In this document: piece after piece, positions 1-7,690 of the stretch
Layout: every line of letters starts with the position of its first letter
How positions within the stretch are numbered: the stretch's first letter is position 1
Translations under genes and position numbers: made by a program
Assembly: GCF_001983165.1 (NCBI RefSeq)
Contig: NZ_MNPU01000003.1
Span: 171,942 to 235,941, forward strand
Reading direction: 5' to 3'
Source of the DNA: Pseudomonas gessardii
GTDB taxonomy: Bacteria > Pseudomonadota > Gammaproteobacteria > Pseudomonadales > Pseudomonadaceae
DNA: 64,000 nucleotides
Notes under the pieces: generated by a model
The model's input: the letters and a program-made list of their open reading frames with translations, nothing else
Told to the model about the DNA's origin: nothing
The model's database searches: none

Positions 1-1
1 A

Positions 2-1270
2 GCCGTAAACCTTGACAGTTGCCCGTCCGAACGCGTCCTGTCGGACCGTGTGCACACCTCGCTGTACACCGACGCGCAAGTCTTCGACCAGGAGCTGGAG
101 AAGATTTTCTACAAGACCTGGATCTGGGTCGGCCACGTCAGCGAAATTCCCGACGCCGGCAGCTACAAGACTACCTACGTCGGCAAGCAGCCGGTGATTG
201 TGGTGCGTGACCGCAAGCAGGCGATCCATGTGCTGCTCAACCGCTGCCGCCACCGCGCCGCCACGGTGTGCGAGCACAAGAAGGGCAAGACCAACAGCTT
301 CGTCTGCCCCTACCACGGCTGGAGCTACGCCCTCGACGGTTCGCTGCGCGGCGTGCCGCACCCGGAGAGCTACGCCGACAGGCTGGACAAGGGCGAGCAC
401 CCCCTGGTGAGCCTGCGGGTCGAACAATACGCCGGGATGATTTTCGCCACCTTCAACGATGCCATCGAGCCGCTGGAGGACTTCCTCGGCGCGGCCAGGA
501 AATGGATGGACCTGTTTATGAAACAGGGCGGTGGCTACCCGATCAAGGTTGCTGGCGAACACCGCTTTCGCTTCCCCGGCAACTGGAAAATCCAGCTGGA
601 AAACACCACCGACGCCTACCACTTCCCGCTGGTGCACAAGTCGTTCCTGTCGTCGGTGGATAAGCAGACCGAAGAGATGCTCAATTTCGTCGGCGGCAGC
701 GGCTACGTCGAAGACCTGGGCAACGGCCATAGCGTGATGGTGATGATCCCGGACCTGATCGACCTGGAAGCCAACCTTGAGTTGCCGATCCCGGCGCGGT
801 TTGAGGAACTGGCCGGGCAACTGCGCGAAGAAGGGCATGACGAGCAGGCGGTGCGCCGCATCGTCCGTGCCGTGGGCGGTTCGGGGTTCAACCTCAATCT
901 GTTCCCCAACATTGCGTGCTCGATGGCGTTCTTCCGGGTGTTGCAACCGATTGCCGTGGACGAGACCGAGATCCACCACGCGGTGATCACCATGGACGGC
1001 GGCCCGGCGGTGGCCAACCGTTACCGTTTGCGCCTGCATGAGCACTTCCAGGGCCCGATGGGGTTTGGCACGCCCGACGATTCCGAGGCGTGGGAGCGGG
1101 TGCAGAAGGGCGCCAGCGCGGGCACCGACCTGTGGGTCATGCTCAATCGCGGCCTGGCCGGCGAGCAGGCCAGCGCCGATGGCCTGGTCAGTGATGTCAG
1201 CGCCGAAACCGGCATGCGCGCCGGCTATCAGCAGTGGAAAAAAATGATGTCGGCCCAGGAGACCCAGTGA
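2..1270 (+). CDS. Rieske aromatic ring-hydroxylating oxygenase, alpha (large) subunit, 5' truncated by window edge
   Basis: Catalytic subunit of a two-component ring-hydroxylating oxygenase that adds O2 to an aromatic ring. The Rieske 2Fe-2S ligands are visible as C-R-H (codons at 245-253) and C-P-Y-H (305-316). The mononuclear iron ligands lie in D-A-Y-H-F-P-L-V-H (611-637). The frame is open back to base 2, and the residues before the GTG at 50 (RVLSDRVHTSLYTD) look like normal family sequence, so the true start lies outside the window. It overlaps the beta-subunit gene by one base (TGATG) and heads a co-directional operon with its own reductase. No separate Rieske ferredoxin gene is present. 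The fold resembles TphA2/NagG/AntA-type benzoate-like oxygenases. The substrate cannot be read from the sequence. Confidence 0.93.
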   Translation, partial: AVNLDSCPSERVLSDRVHTSLYTDAQVFDQELEKIFYKTWIWVGHVSEIPDAGSYKTTYVGKQPVIVVRDRKQAIHVLLNRCRHRAATVCEHKKGKTNSFVCPYHGWSYALDGSLRGVPHPESYADRLDKGEHPLVSLRVEQYAGMIFATFNDAIEPLEDFLGAARKWMDLFMKQGGGYPIKVAGEHRFRFPGNWKIQLENTTDAYHFPLVHKSFLSSVDKQTEEMLNFVGGSGYVEDLGNGHSVMVMIPDLIDLEANLELPIPARFEELAGQLREEGHDEQAVRRIVRAVGGSGFNLNLFPNIACSMAFFRVLQPIAVDETEIHHAVITMDGGPAVANRYRLRLHEHFQGPMGFGTPDDSEAWERVQKGASAGTDLWVMLNRGLAGEQASADGLVSDVSAETGMRAGYQQWKKMMSAQETQ

Positions 1271-1749
1271 TGATCAACCTACAGCTGCTCAACCAGGCCA
1301 GTGCCTTTATCTGGCAAGAAGCGGACATGCTCGATCACGGTGAGTTCCAGGCATGGCTGGCGCTGTGGACCGAGGATGCCACCTATATCATCCCCATCGA
1401 CCCCCTGGAAACCGACTTTGAAAACACCCTCAACTATGCCTATGACGACCATCACATGCGCCAGTTGCGGGTCACACGCCTGACCAGCGGCGAGTCGATT
1501 TCCACCACGCCACGGGCGCGTACCGTGCGCACGCTGTCGCGGTTTCGCCTGCTGGCCGATGACGGCGCCACCGTCACTGTGCGCTGTGCGCAGAACCTGC
1601 GCGAATGCCGCAAGGATGTGCTCAAGCACTACACCGCCGATATCACGTTCGAGCTGGCGCGGGACGGCGACAGTTTCAAGATCCAGCGCAAGCTGATCCA
1701 CCTGATCAACTCCACCGACACCCTCGCCGGTATCGGTTACATCCTGTGA
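1270..1749 (+). CDS. Aromatic ring-hydroxylating oxygenase, beta (small) subunit
   Basis: A 159-residue SnoaL/NTF2-like small subunit that packs against the alpha subunit to form the hexameric oxygenase. It has the family features FIWQEADMLDHGEFQAWLALWTEDATY near residues 10-37 and a C-terminal half typical of BenB/TphA3-type subunits (RKLIHLINSTDTL near the end). The start is the ATG at 1270 that overlaps the alpha stop codon. An in-frame ATG at 1234 lies inside the alpha gene and is rejected. The tight coupling indicates cotranslation with alpha, which fixes the oxygenase as the alpha3beta3 type. Confidence 0.9.
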   Translation: MINLQLLNQASAFIWQEADMLDHGEFQAWLALWTEDATYIIPIDPLETDFENTLNYAYDDHHMRQLRVTRLTSGESISTTPRARTVRTLSRFRLLADDGATVTVRCAQNLRECRKDVLKHYTADITFELARDGDSFKIQRKLIHLINSTDTLAGIGYIL

Positions 1750-1759
1750 GGGCGCCGGC

Positions 1760-2500
1760 ATGACACAGATAGCCTTAGTGACCGGCGCCGCCCAGGGCCT
1801 GGGGTATGCCATCGCCGCCCAGTTGTACGCGGCGGGGTACGCGGTGGTGCTCAGCGACCTGTCCCAGGCGGCGGCAAACGCCTCGGCCCGGCGCCTGGAC
1901 CCGAGCGGCGAGCGCGTGCTGGCGCTGCGTCTGGACGTGGGCTGCAAGGCCGACTTCGAGCAGGCGCTGGCGGCGACTGTCCAGCGTTTCGGCGCCCTGC
2001 ATGTGTTGGTCAACAATGCGGCCATGACCCTGGCCACGCCGTTGATGCAGATCAGCCCCGAGGAGTTCGAGCGAGTCACCAACATCAACCAGCGCGGCAC
2101 CTTTCTCGGATGCCAGGTGCTGGGGGCATACCTGGCCGGCCAGGGTTATGGGCGGATTATCAATATGGCGTCCCTGGCCGGGCAGAACGGCGGGACCGCG
2201 ACCGGTGGGCATTACGCGGCCTCCAAGGGCGCGATCATCACCCTGACCAAGATCTTCGCCAAGGAGCTGGCGGCGCGTGGGGTGACGGTCAATGCCATCG
2301 CCCCGGGGCCGATCGACTCGCCAGCGGTGCATGCGGTGGTTGCGTCCGAGCGCATGGAGCAATTGCTCGAAGCGATCCCGGTCAAGCGCCTGGGCAGCGC
2401 CGATTACATCGGCCGCCTGGTGGTGCAACTGGCGGAGCAGGATGCCTATTTCGTCACGGGGGCGACCTGGGACGTCAACGGCGGGCTGTTTATGCGCTGA
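1760..2500 (+). CDS. Short-chain dehydrogenase/reductase, probable cis-dihydrodiol dehydrogenase
   Basis: A 246-residue classical SDR. It has the NAD(P) motif TGAAQGLG at residues 8-15, the NNA motif near 85-87 and a catalytic Ser138/Tyr152/Lys156 set (YAASK). Lying between the oxygenase subunits and the reductase, it fits the second step of ring dihydroxylation: oxidation of a cis-dihydrodiol to a catechol, as BenD does. That role is inferred from context, because the same fold also serves 3-oxoacyl reductases and alcohol dehydrogenases. It starts 10 bases after the beta stop. The C-terminal DVNGG motif is normal for the family. Confidence 0.82.
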   Translation: MTQIALVTGAAQGLGYAIAAQLYAAGYAVVLSDLSQAAANASARRLDPSGERVLALRLDVGCKADFEQALAATVQRFGALHVLVNNAAMTLATPLMQISPEEFERVTNINQRGTFLGCQVLGAYLAGQGYGRIINMASLAGQNGGTATGGHYAASKGAIITLTKIFAKELAARGVTVNAIAPGPIDSPAVHAVVASERMEQLLEAIPVKRLGSADYIGRLVVQLAEQDAYFVTGATWDVNGGLFMR

Positions 2501-2560
2501 CGCGACAACGGGCCGACCGTGATCGGCCTTGGCCAATAATAACCAGCGGAACGAGCCGAT

Positions 2561-3523
2561 ATGAGCGTGCAAACATTATTGAAAGTGGTGGTGCAAAAGC
2601 GCCAGGAACAGGGTCAGGGGGTGGTGGTCCTCGACCTGGCCGACCCCGATGGCCAGGCCTTGCCGGCCTTCGAGGCCGGGGCCCATGTGGATATTCACCT
2701 GCAACCGGGCCTGATCCGCCAGTACTCGCTGTGTGGCGACCCGGCCAACCCCCAGGTCTACCGCCTGGGCGTCTTGAAAGATCCGGGCTCGCGCGGCGGC
2801 TCCGTGGCGGTGCATGAGCAATTGCTGGAAGGCCAGGTGGTACAGATCAGCGCGCCGCGCAACCTGTTTCCCCTGGCGGCCGATGCGCAACACTCGATCC
2901 TGATCGGCGGCGGCATCGGCATCACGCCCATGGTGGCCATGGCGTATGCCTTGCAGGCTCGTGGGCAGGCGTTCCAGCTGCACTATTGCGCGCGTTCGCG
3001 CAGCCTCTGCGGCTTTATCGACGAGCTGCAGCACGCGGCATTTGCCTCGCGGGTCCACACCCATTTCGATGACGAAGACCCGGGGCAGCGCCTTGATCTG
3101 CCCGTGGTGCTCGGGGTGCCCGGTGCGGGAGTGCATGTCTACGTGTGCGGGCCGGCCGGCTTCATGGATTGGGTGATCAGTGAGGCGGTCAAGGCCGGGC
3201 ATGCCCAGGACCATATCCATCGTGAGTACTTCCAGGTCGAGGTCGATAGCAGCGGCCAGGGCTTTGAAGTGGTCGCCGCGCGCAGCGGCAAGCAGGTGCA
3301 GGTCCTGGAAGGCCAGAGCATCCTCGATGCCCTGGCCAGTGTCGGCATCAAGATCGAAACCTCCTGCGAGCAGGGGGTGTGCGGGACGTGCCTGTGCGAT
3401 GTGCTGGAAGGTGAGCCCGACCATCGGGATGTCTACCTCACCGACGACGAAAAGGCCGCCAACGACCAGATCCTGGTGTGTTGCTCGCGGGCCAAATCGA
3501 AAAAACTGGTGCTGGACATCTGA
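2561..3523 (+). CDS. Oxygenase reductase component (phthalate dioxygenase reductase family, FMN/NAD/2Fe-2S)
   Basis: A 320-residue electron-transfer protein that passes electrons from NAD(P)H through flavin to a plant-type 2Fe-2S centre and on to the oxygenase. Domain order is an N-terminal flavin barrel (RQYSLCGD near residue 50), an NAD domain (LIGGGIGITPMVAMA near 110) and a C-terminal ferredoxin. The iron-sulfur ligands are Cys269, Cys274, Cys277 and Cys307. This C-terminal ferredoxin order is that of phthalate dioxygenase reductase, VanB and TphA1, not BenC, where the ferredoxin comes first. It explains why no separate ferredoxin gene is present. Confidence 0.9.
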   Translation: MSVQTLLKVVVQKRQEQGQGVVVLDLADPDGQALPAFEAGAHVDIHLQPGLIRQYSLCGDPANPQVYRLGVLKDPGSRGGSVAVHEQLLEGQVVQISAPRNLFPLAADAQHSILIGGGIGITPMVAMAYALQARGQAFQLHYCARSRSLCGFIDELQHAAFASRVHTHFDDEDPGQRLDLPVVLGVPGAGVHVYVCGPAGFMDWVISEAVKAGHAQDHIHREYFQVEVDSSGQGFEVVAARSGKQVQVLEGQSILDALASVGIKIETSCEQGVCGTCLCDVLEGEPDHRDVYLTDDEKAANDQILVCCSRAKSKKLVLDI

Positions 3524-3542
3524 ATCGGCGGAGGGCAAGACC

Positions 3543-4043
3543 ATGGTAGATACAACAGGTTTTCGCAATGCAATGGCATTGCTCGGCGGCGCCGTCTCGG
3601 TGATCGCCACCGATGGCGCGGCTGGGCGCTTCGGCTTTACGGCGTCTGCGGTGTGCAGCGTCACGGACCAGCCGCCGACCCTGCTGGTGTGCATGAACCG
3701 GGCGTCGACATCCAATATCAACTTCAAGAGCAACGGCGTGTTGAGCGTCAACGTGCTGACGGCCGATCACCAGGCAATTTCCGGGGTGTTCGCCAATCGC
3801 GAGATGAATACCGAGCAGCGTTTTGCCTGTGCCCAGTGGCTGACCCTGGAAAGTGGCGCGCCGATTCTGCAGGAAGCGCTGGTGAGTTTCGACTGCCGGA
3901 TCGCCCAGGCCCACGAGGTGGGTTCCCATACGATTTTCTACTGTGAGGTGCTGGGTATCTGCAATGGCGAAAGCCAGGAAGGCCTGGTGTATTTCAACCG
4001 TGCCTATCATCGTTTGGGGGACGCATCGAAGGCCGCTTCCTGA
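3543..4043 (+). CDS. HpaC-like flavin reductase (flavin:NAD(P)H oxidoreductase)
   Basis: A 166-residue flavin reductase domain protein. FRNAMALLGGAVSVIAT at the N-terminus, the FTASAVCSVTDQPPTLLVCMNR block and the ending VYFNRAYHRL closely match the reductase component of 4-hydroxyphenylacetate 3-monooxygenase (HpaC). Such proteins make free FADH2 for a separate HpaB-type monooxygenase. No HpaB homologue is present here; the protein sits as the fifth gene of a Rieske operon that already has its own reductase. It may serve a monooxygenase encoded upstream of the window or elsewhere. The ATG at 3543 follows a GGAGGG-type ribosome site. Confidence 0.85.
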   Translation: MVDTTGFRNAMALLGGAVSVIATDGAAGRFGFTASAVCSVTDQPPTLLVCMNRASTSNINFKSNGVLSVNVLTADHQAISGVFANREMNTEQRFACAQWLTLESGAPILQEALVSFDCRIAQAHEVGSHTIFYCEVLGICNGESQEGLVYFNRAYHRLGDASKAAS

Positions 4044-4195
4044 GTGTTGCCAGGGTTCTTTAAAACAACAATAAGCGTGCCCCGCACGCATGCGTCTTTT
4101 TGCAGCCAGTGGTTATAAAAACAAGACTGCGGATTAACTGCCCCTTAGTGATCTGCCCCACTCAAATGTTTTGCGCGCATAGAAAGGAACCACCG

Positions 4196-5473
4196 ATGCC
4201 TCTTGAAAATAGAATGGCCCGCGACTGCGTGTTCGTCGGCCTGCTGGGCTGCTTTACGCCGCTGTTTGCCCAGGCAGACTTTATCAACGACCGTCAAATC
4301 AGCCTGGGCCTGCGTAACTTTTACCTGGACCGGGACTTTCACCAGACCGATGCCCCCAAGTCCAGGGTCGGCAGTTGGACCCAGGGGTTCGACTTCAAGG
4401 CCGCCTCCGGTTACACCGAAGGCCCCGTGCAGTTTGCCCTCGATCTCTACGGGCAGTACGCATACCGCCTGGACGGCGGCGGCGGGCGCGGGCCGGACTC
4501 GGTGATCCCCTACGACGACAGCCGTGGCGAACCGGTGCAGGACTATGGCCGCGCAGCATTCGCGGCGAAAGTCCGCTACTCGAAAACCGAACTTAAGCTC
4601 GGCGAACACCGCCCGACCTTGCCGGTGGCGTATTACGACGATACCCGGCAACTGGTGACCACGTTTAATGGAGTCAGTATCGAGTCCAAGGACATCGACA
4701 AGTGGACATTGACCGCCGGGCGCTTCAACCAGGTCAGTTCGCGGGAGTCTTCCGACCGTGAAAAGATGTACCTGTTTAACGGCCCGGATATAAAACGCCG
4801 CAGCGACGGCCTGAACTTTGCCGGTGCCACGTATGCACTGACTCCACAGTTGGCCGCGACGTATTTCTACGGCCAGTTGGAAGATATCTACCAGCAGCAA
4901 TACTTCGGCCTGAGCCATGACCTTGACCTGGGGGGCGGCTATGCGTTGAAAAGCGACCTGCGATACTTCGATAACCAGGAAGATGGCAAGGCGCTGTACG
5001 GCAAGATCGATAACCGCTCCTATGGCCTGATGAGCGCTTTGAAAAAAGGCGGCCATACCTTTGGCGTCGCCTACCAGCGCATGCTCGGTGAAAGTGGCTT
5101 CCCCACCCTCAACGGTTACGCGCCCCAGCCGTACCTGGTGAACTGGTCCGTGGTGTCCTACGTCAAGCCCAATGAAAGCTCCTGGTCGGTGAGTTATGAC
5201 TACAACTTCGCGGCGATGGGCATCCCCGGGTTGAAGTTCAAGACCCGCTATTTTCGCGGAACAGGCATCGACCGCGGTAACAACGCCCTGGACCAGAATG
5301 TTGAAAGCGAACGCTGGCTGGGCCTTGGTTATGTGGTGCAGGATGGGACGTTCAAGAACCTGGGGCTGGAGTGGCGCCGTTATGACGTCAAGACCCGCTA
5401 CGGCAATGGCAGCGCGGCGGGGCCGGACTATACGGAAACGCGCTTGATTACGACGTATGTGGTTAAGTTCTGA
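4196..5473 (+). CDS. OprD-family outer-membrane porin
   Basis: A 425-residue outer-membrane channel of the OprD/OpdK superfamily, which in pseudomonads takes up small carboxylates, aromatic acids or basic amino acids. It shows a signal peptide ending ...LFAQA, the OprD entry motif (FINDRQISLGLRNFYLDRDF), many alternating beta strands and a C-terminal TYVVKF ending that fits BAM recognition. The ATG at 4196 is preceded by AAAGGA. An earlier in-frame start would put extra residues before the signal peptide. Its position directly downstream of the oxygenase operon suggests it admits that operon's substrate. Confidence 0.9.
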   Translation: MPLENRMARDCVFVGLLGCFTPLFAQADFINDRQISLGLRNFYLDRDFHQTDAPKSRVGSWTQGFDFKAASGYTEGPVQFALDLYGQYAYRLDGGGGRGPDSVIPYDDSRGEPVQDYGRAAFAAKVRYSKTELKLGEHRPTLPVAYYDDTRQLVTTFNGVSIESKDIDKWTLTAGRFNQVSSRESSDREKMYLFNGPDIKRRSDGLNFAGATYALTPQLAATYFYGQLEDIYQQQYFGLSHDLDLGGGYALKSDLRYFDNQEDGKALYGKIDNRSYGLMSALKKGGHTFGVAYQRMLGESGFPTLNGYAPQPYLVNWSVVSYVKPNESSWSVSYDYNFAAMGIPGLKFKTRYFRGTGIDRGNNALDQNVESERWLGLGYVVQDGTFKNLGLEWRRYDVKTRYGNGSAAGPDYTETRLITTYVVKF

Positions 5474-5537
5474 GGAAGACTTCAGTGTGCTGGCAGTGAG
5501 TGTGCACCTCGCTGCCAGCCAAATCCCAGACAAAGAA

Positions 5538-5563
5538 AAGCCCGCGATGGGGAGTGCGGGCTT
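5538..5563. terminator. Terminator-like hairpin after oprD-like gene
   Basis: AAGCCCGC (5538-5545) and GCGGGCTT (5556-5563) form a perfect 8-bp GC-rich stem with a 10-base loop, about 65 bases after the porin stop codon. The T-rich run lies on the - strand side (TTTTCTTT), while the + strand side has only TTAAAGGGTTT. It could therefore work in either direction, but its position fits the end of the + strand operon. Confidence 0.6.
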
Positions 5564-5646
5564 AAAGGGTTTCACTAGGAGCTGGGACTACCCTAGGCCC
5601 CCGACTGTGAAAGGGATGTGAAAGCGCGAAGCGATCTTCTTGCACA

Positions 5647-5667
5647 AACCTTATCCGCTTTAAGGTT
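5647..5667. promoter_or_regulatory. Inverted repeat upstream of fetA-like gene
   Basis: AACCTTA (5647-5653) and TAAGGTT (5661-5667) with a 7-base spacer, about 105 bases upstream of the ABC ATPase start. The ACCTT...AAGGT shape recalls operators of MerR-family metal regulators, and the downstream pair belongs to a metal-export-like family. No MerR gene is nearby, so the link is only suggestive. Confidence 0.3.
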
Positions 5668-5773
5668 GGGAGTCGTAGTGGTGGAGTATGCCATCATGTC
5701 TTGGGTGCAGCCCTTTGCGCGAATGAGGCAGTGGGGTATTTGATTGCCAGTTGTTCAACCGAGTGATGAGTCC

Positions 5774-6463
5774 ATGGCCGACCGCCAATCCCCCCTGATC
5801 GAGGCCAAGGCCCTGCTGCGACTGGACGAGCGTCACCAGGCGGCGTTGCTGCAACCGACCGATTTCCAGCTGTACCCTGGCGACCGCGTCGCAATCACCG
5901 GCGCCTCCGGCTCGGGTAAAAGTGTCCTGCTCAGGGTCCTTGCCCTGCTGGATGCGCCCACGTCGGGGCAGGTCCTGTGGCACAACCAGGCCATCGCTCA
6001 TGCGCGGATTCCGACCTATCGCAGCCGCGTCTGCTACCTCTCCCAACGGCCTGCGCTGCTCGAGGGCACGGTGGAGGACAATCTGCGTTTTCCTTACTCG
6101 CTCGCCACCTGGCGCCACTTGACGTTTGATCGGCAGAAGGTCTGCGCATTGCTGGCCCATGGCAGAAAGGCGCCGGACTTCCTGTCGAAAAACGCCGGGG
6201 ATTTGTCGGGCGGCGAAGCCCAGGTGCTGGCGCTGATTCGCACGCTGCAGTCAGACCCGGATGTGTTGCTGTTGGACGAACCGACCGCAGCCCTCGATCC
6301 CGCATCGTCCAGTGAAGTCGAAGCCTTGATCCGCGCCTGGTTTGACAGCAGTAGCGCCCATGCCTATATCTGGGTGTCACATGATCATGAACAGGCCCGG
6401 CGGATGAGCACGCGGCAGTTGCACATGGACGCCGGGGTCTTGAGCGCGGTGGGCCAGGCATGA
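5774..6463 (+). CDS. ABC transporter ATPase, FetA/YbbL-like
   Basis: A 229-residue ATPase with Walker A GASGSGKS near residues 46-53, signature LSGGEAQ and Walker B VLLLDEPTAALDP. It overlaps the next gene by 4 bases (ATGA). Paired with a UPF0014 permease this is the E. coli FetAB (YbbL/YbbM) arrangement, implicated in iron export and oxidative-stress tolerance. The start is taken as the ATG at 5774 (MADRQSPL); an upstream non-ATG start at 5744 adds only ten unlikely residues. Confidence 0.85.
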   Translation: MADRQSPLIEAKALLRLDERHQAALLQPTDFQLYPGDRVAITGASGSGKSVLLRVLALLDAPTSGQVLWHNQAIAHARIPTYRSRVCYLSQRPALLEGTVEDNLRFPYSLATWRHLTFDRQKVCALLAHGRKAPDFLSKNAGDLSGGEAQVLALIRTLQSDPDVLLLDEPTAALDPASSSEVEALIRAWFDSSSAHAYIWVSHDHEQARRMSTRQLHMDAGVLSAVGQA

Positions 6464-7257
6464 ATTACCAGAATCTCAGCGCCACCGACCTGGCAATCGC
6501 CGCCTCACTGATCCTGATCAATGGCGCGCTGTCCCTGCTGTTAAGGCTGGGCCTGGGGCGCGAGCTGATCTGGGCCGCCATCCGCACGGTGGTGCAATTG
6601 TTGGCGATTGGTTATCTGCTGGGCTGGGTCTTCGCGTTCGCCTACTGGTACGTGGTGCTGCCGCTGATGTGCCTGATGACGCTGATCGCCGGCCTGTCGG
6701 CGGCCGGCCGGGGCAAGCGCACCTACAAGGGCCAGCGGGTCGATAGCATCGTGTCGGTGTGGGGCAGTTCCTGGCTGGTCACGGCATTGGGGTTGTTTGC
6801 GATTATTCGCATCCACCCCTGGTACGAGCCGCAGTATGCCATCCCCATCCTCGGGATGATCCTTGGCAACACCCTGACCGGTGTGTCCCTGGGCATCGAG
6901 CGCATGACCCAGGAACTGACCACCGGGCGCAACAGCCTCGAGATGATCCTGGCCCTGGGCGGCTCACGCTGGGAAGCCGCCCAGGGCGCGATCCGCCAGG
7001 CGGTGAGGGCCGGCATGATCCCGACGCTCAACCAGATGACGGTGGTGGGCATCGTCAGCCTGCCGGGCATGATGACCGGCCAGGTGCTGGCCGGCGAAAG
7101 CCCGCAGGACGCGGTGCGTTATCAGATCGTGATCATGTTCCTGATTGCCGCATCGTCGGCATTGGGCACGGTGGGGGCGGTGCTGCTGACCTACCGGCGG
7201 CTGTTTTGCGCGGACCATCGCTTCTTGAGGTATCGCCTGGAGGAACGCTTGGGGTAG
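6460..7257 (+). CDS. ABC transporter permease, FetB/YbbM family (UPF0014)
   Basis: A 265-residue inner-membrane protein with about seven hydrophobic segments. It has the UPF0014 hallmark regions GNTLTGVSLGIERM and LGGSRWEAAQGAIRQAVRAGMIPTLNQ and the GIVSLPGMMTGQ loop. It forms the membrane half of the transporter with the overlapping ATPase gene. In E. coli the homologous pair protects against iron and peroxide stress; the role here is inferred from family and synteny. Confidence 0.88.
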   Translation: MNYQNLSATDLAIAASLILINGALSLLLRLGLGRELIWAAIRTVVQLLAIGYLLGWVFAFAYWYVVLPLMCLMTLIAGLSAAGRGKRTYKGQRVDSIVSVWGSSWLVTALGLFAIIRIHPWYEPQYAIPILGMILGNTLTGVSLGIERMTQELTTGRNSLEMILALGGSRWEAAQGAIRQAVRAGMIPTLNQMTVVGIVSLPGMMTGQVLAGESPQDAVRYQIVIMFLIAASSALGTVGAVLLTYRRLFCADHRFLRYRLEERLG

Positions 7258-7288
7258 CCTTGTTTCCTACAGACAACAAGAAGTCGTC

Positions 7289-7690
7289 ATGCAACGAAGA
7301 ACCCTCAACCCCCCGACAGTCTTCAACTCCCTGCAATACGGTTTCAGCCAGGCCATGGAAGTGCGCGAGGGCCGGCGTATCCTGCTGTCCGGCCAGGTGG
7401 GGGTGGACGCTGACGAGCGCACCGTCGGCCCCGGCATCGCCGAGCAGACCGCCACCGCCCTGGACAATATCGCCAAGGTCCTGGCCGCAGCCGAAGGCGA
7501 GCTGTCCCATGTGATCATGCTGCGCCTGTATATCGTCGAGTCCGCCCGCGACCAGCAGGAACCCATCGCCGCCGCGTTGCGCGAGCGCTTCCCGGAAAAC
7601 CCGCCGCCGTCGTCGTGGATCATTGTCAGCGGCCTGTCGCTGCCCGAGTGGTTGATCGAGATCGAGGCGGAGGCGCTGATCCCGGGGTGA
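7289..7690 (+). CDS. RidA/YjgF/YER057c/UK114-family protein
   Basis: A 133-residue member of the Rid family, whose RidA branch hydrolyses reactive enamine/imine intermediates released by PLP enzymes. The typical blocks are FSQAMEVREGRRILLSGQVG near residues 19-38, the LDNIAKVLAAAEGELSHVIMLRLYI region and a C-terminal IEIEAEALI. It starts 31 bases after the permease gene and converges on the aldehyde dehydrogenase gene with no gap (stop 7690, next stop 7691). The subfamily was not resolved, so enamine deaminase activity is likely but not certain. Confidence 0.8.
   Translation: MQRRTLNPPTVFNSLQYGFSQAMEVREGRRILLSGQVGVDADERTVGPGIAEQTATALDNIAKVLAAAEGELSHVIMLRLYIVESARDQQEPIAAALRERFPENPPPSSWIIVSGLSLPEWLIEIEAEALIPG

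Larger units (their letters stand above)
5474..5773. other. Intergenic stretch between oprD-like gene and ABC pair
   Basis: About 300 bases without a gene. It holds a terminator-like hairpin near 5538-5563 and an inverted repeat near 5647-5667, listed separately. No small coding frame with a plausible ribosome site was recognised. Confidence 0.6.

Noticed and set aside
2..1749. Assigning the oxygenase as anthranilate, terephthalate or salicylate 5-hydroxylase
   Set aside because: The Rieske and iron motifs are common to all of them, and no sequence feature I can read by eye fixes the substrate.
1775..2572. Long open frame on the - strand opposite the SDR gene
   Set aside because: It is a shadow of the SDR gene on the + strand; codon use is His/Arg-rich and shows no family motif, while the + frame has a full SDR signature.
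3543..4043. Naming the flavin reductase hpaC outright
   Set aside because: Similarity is strong, but the gene sits in a Rieske operon without hpaB, so the partner and role are not established.
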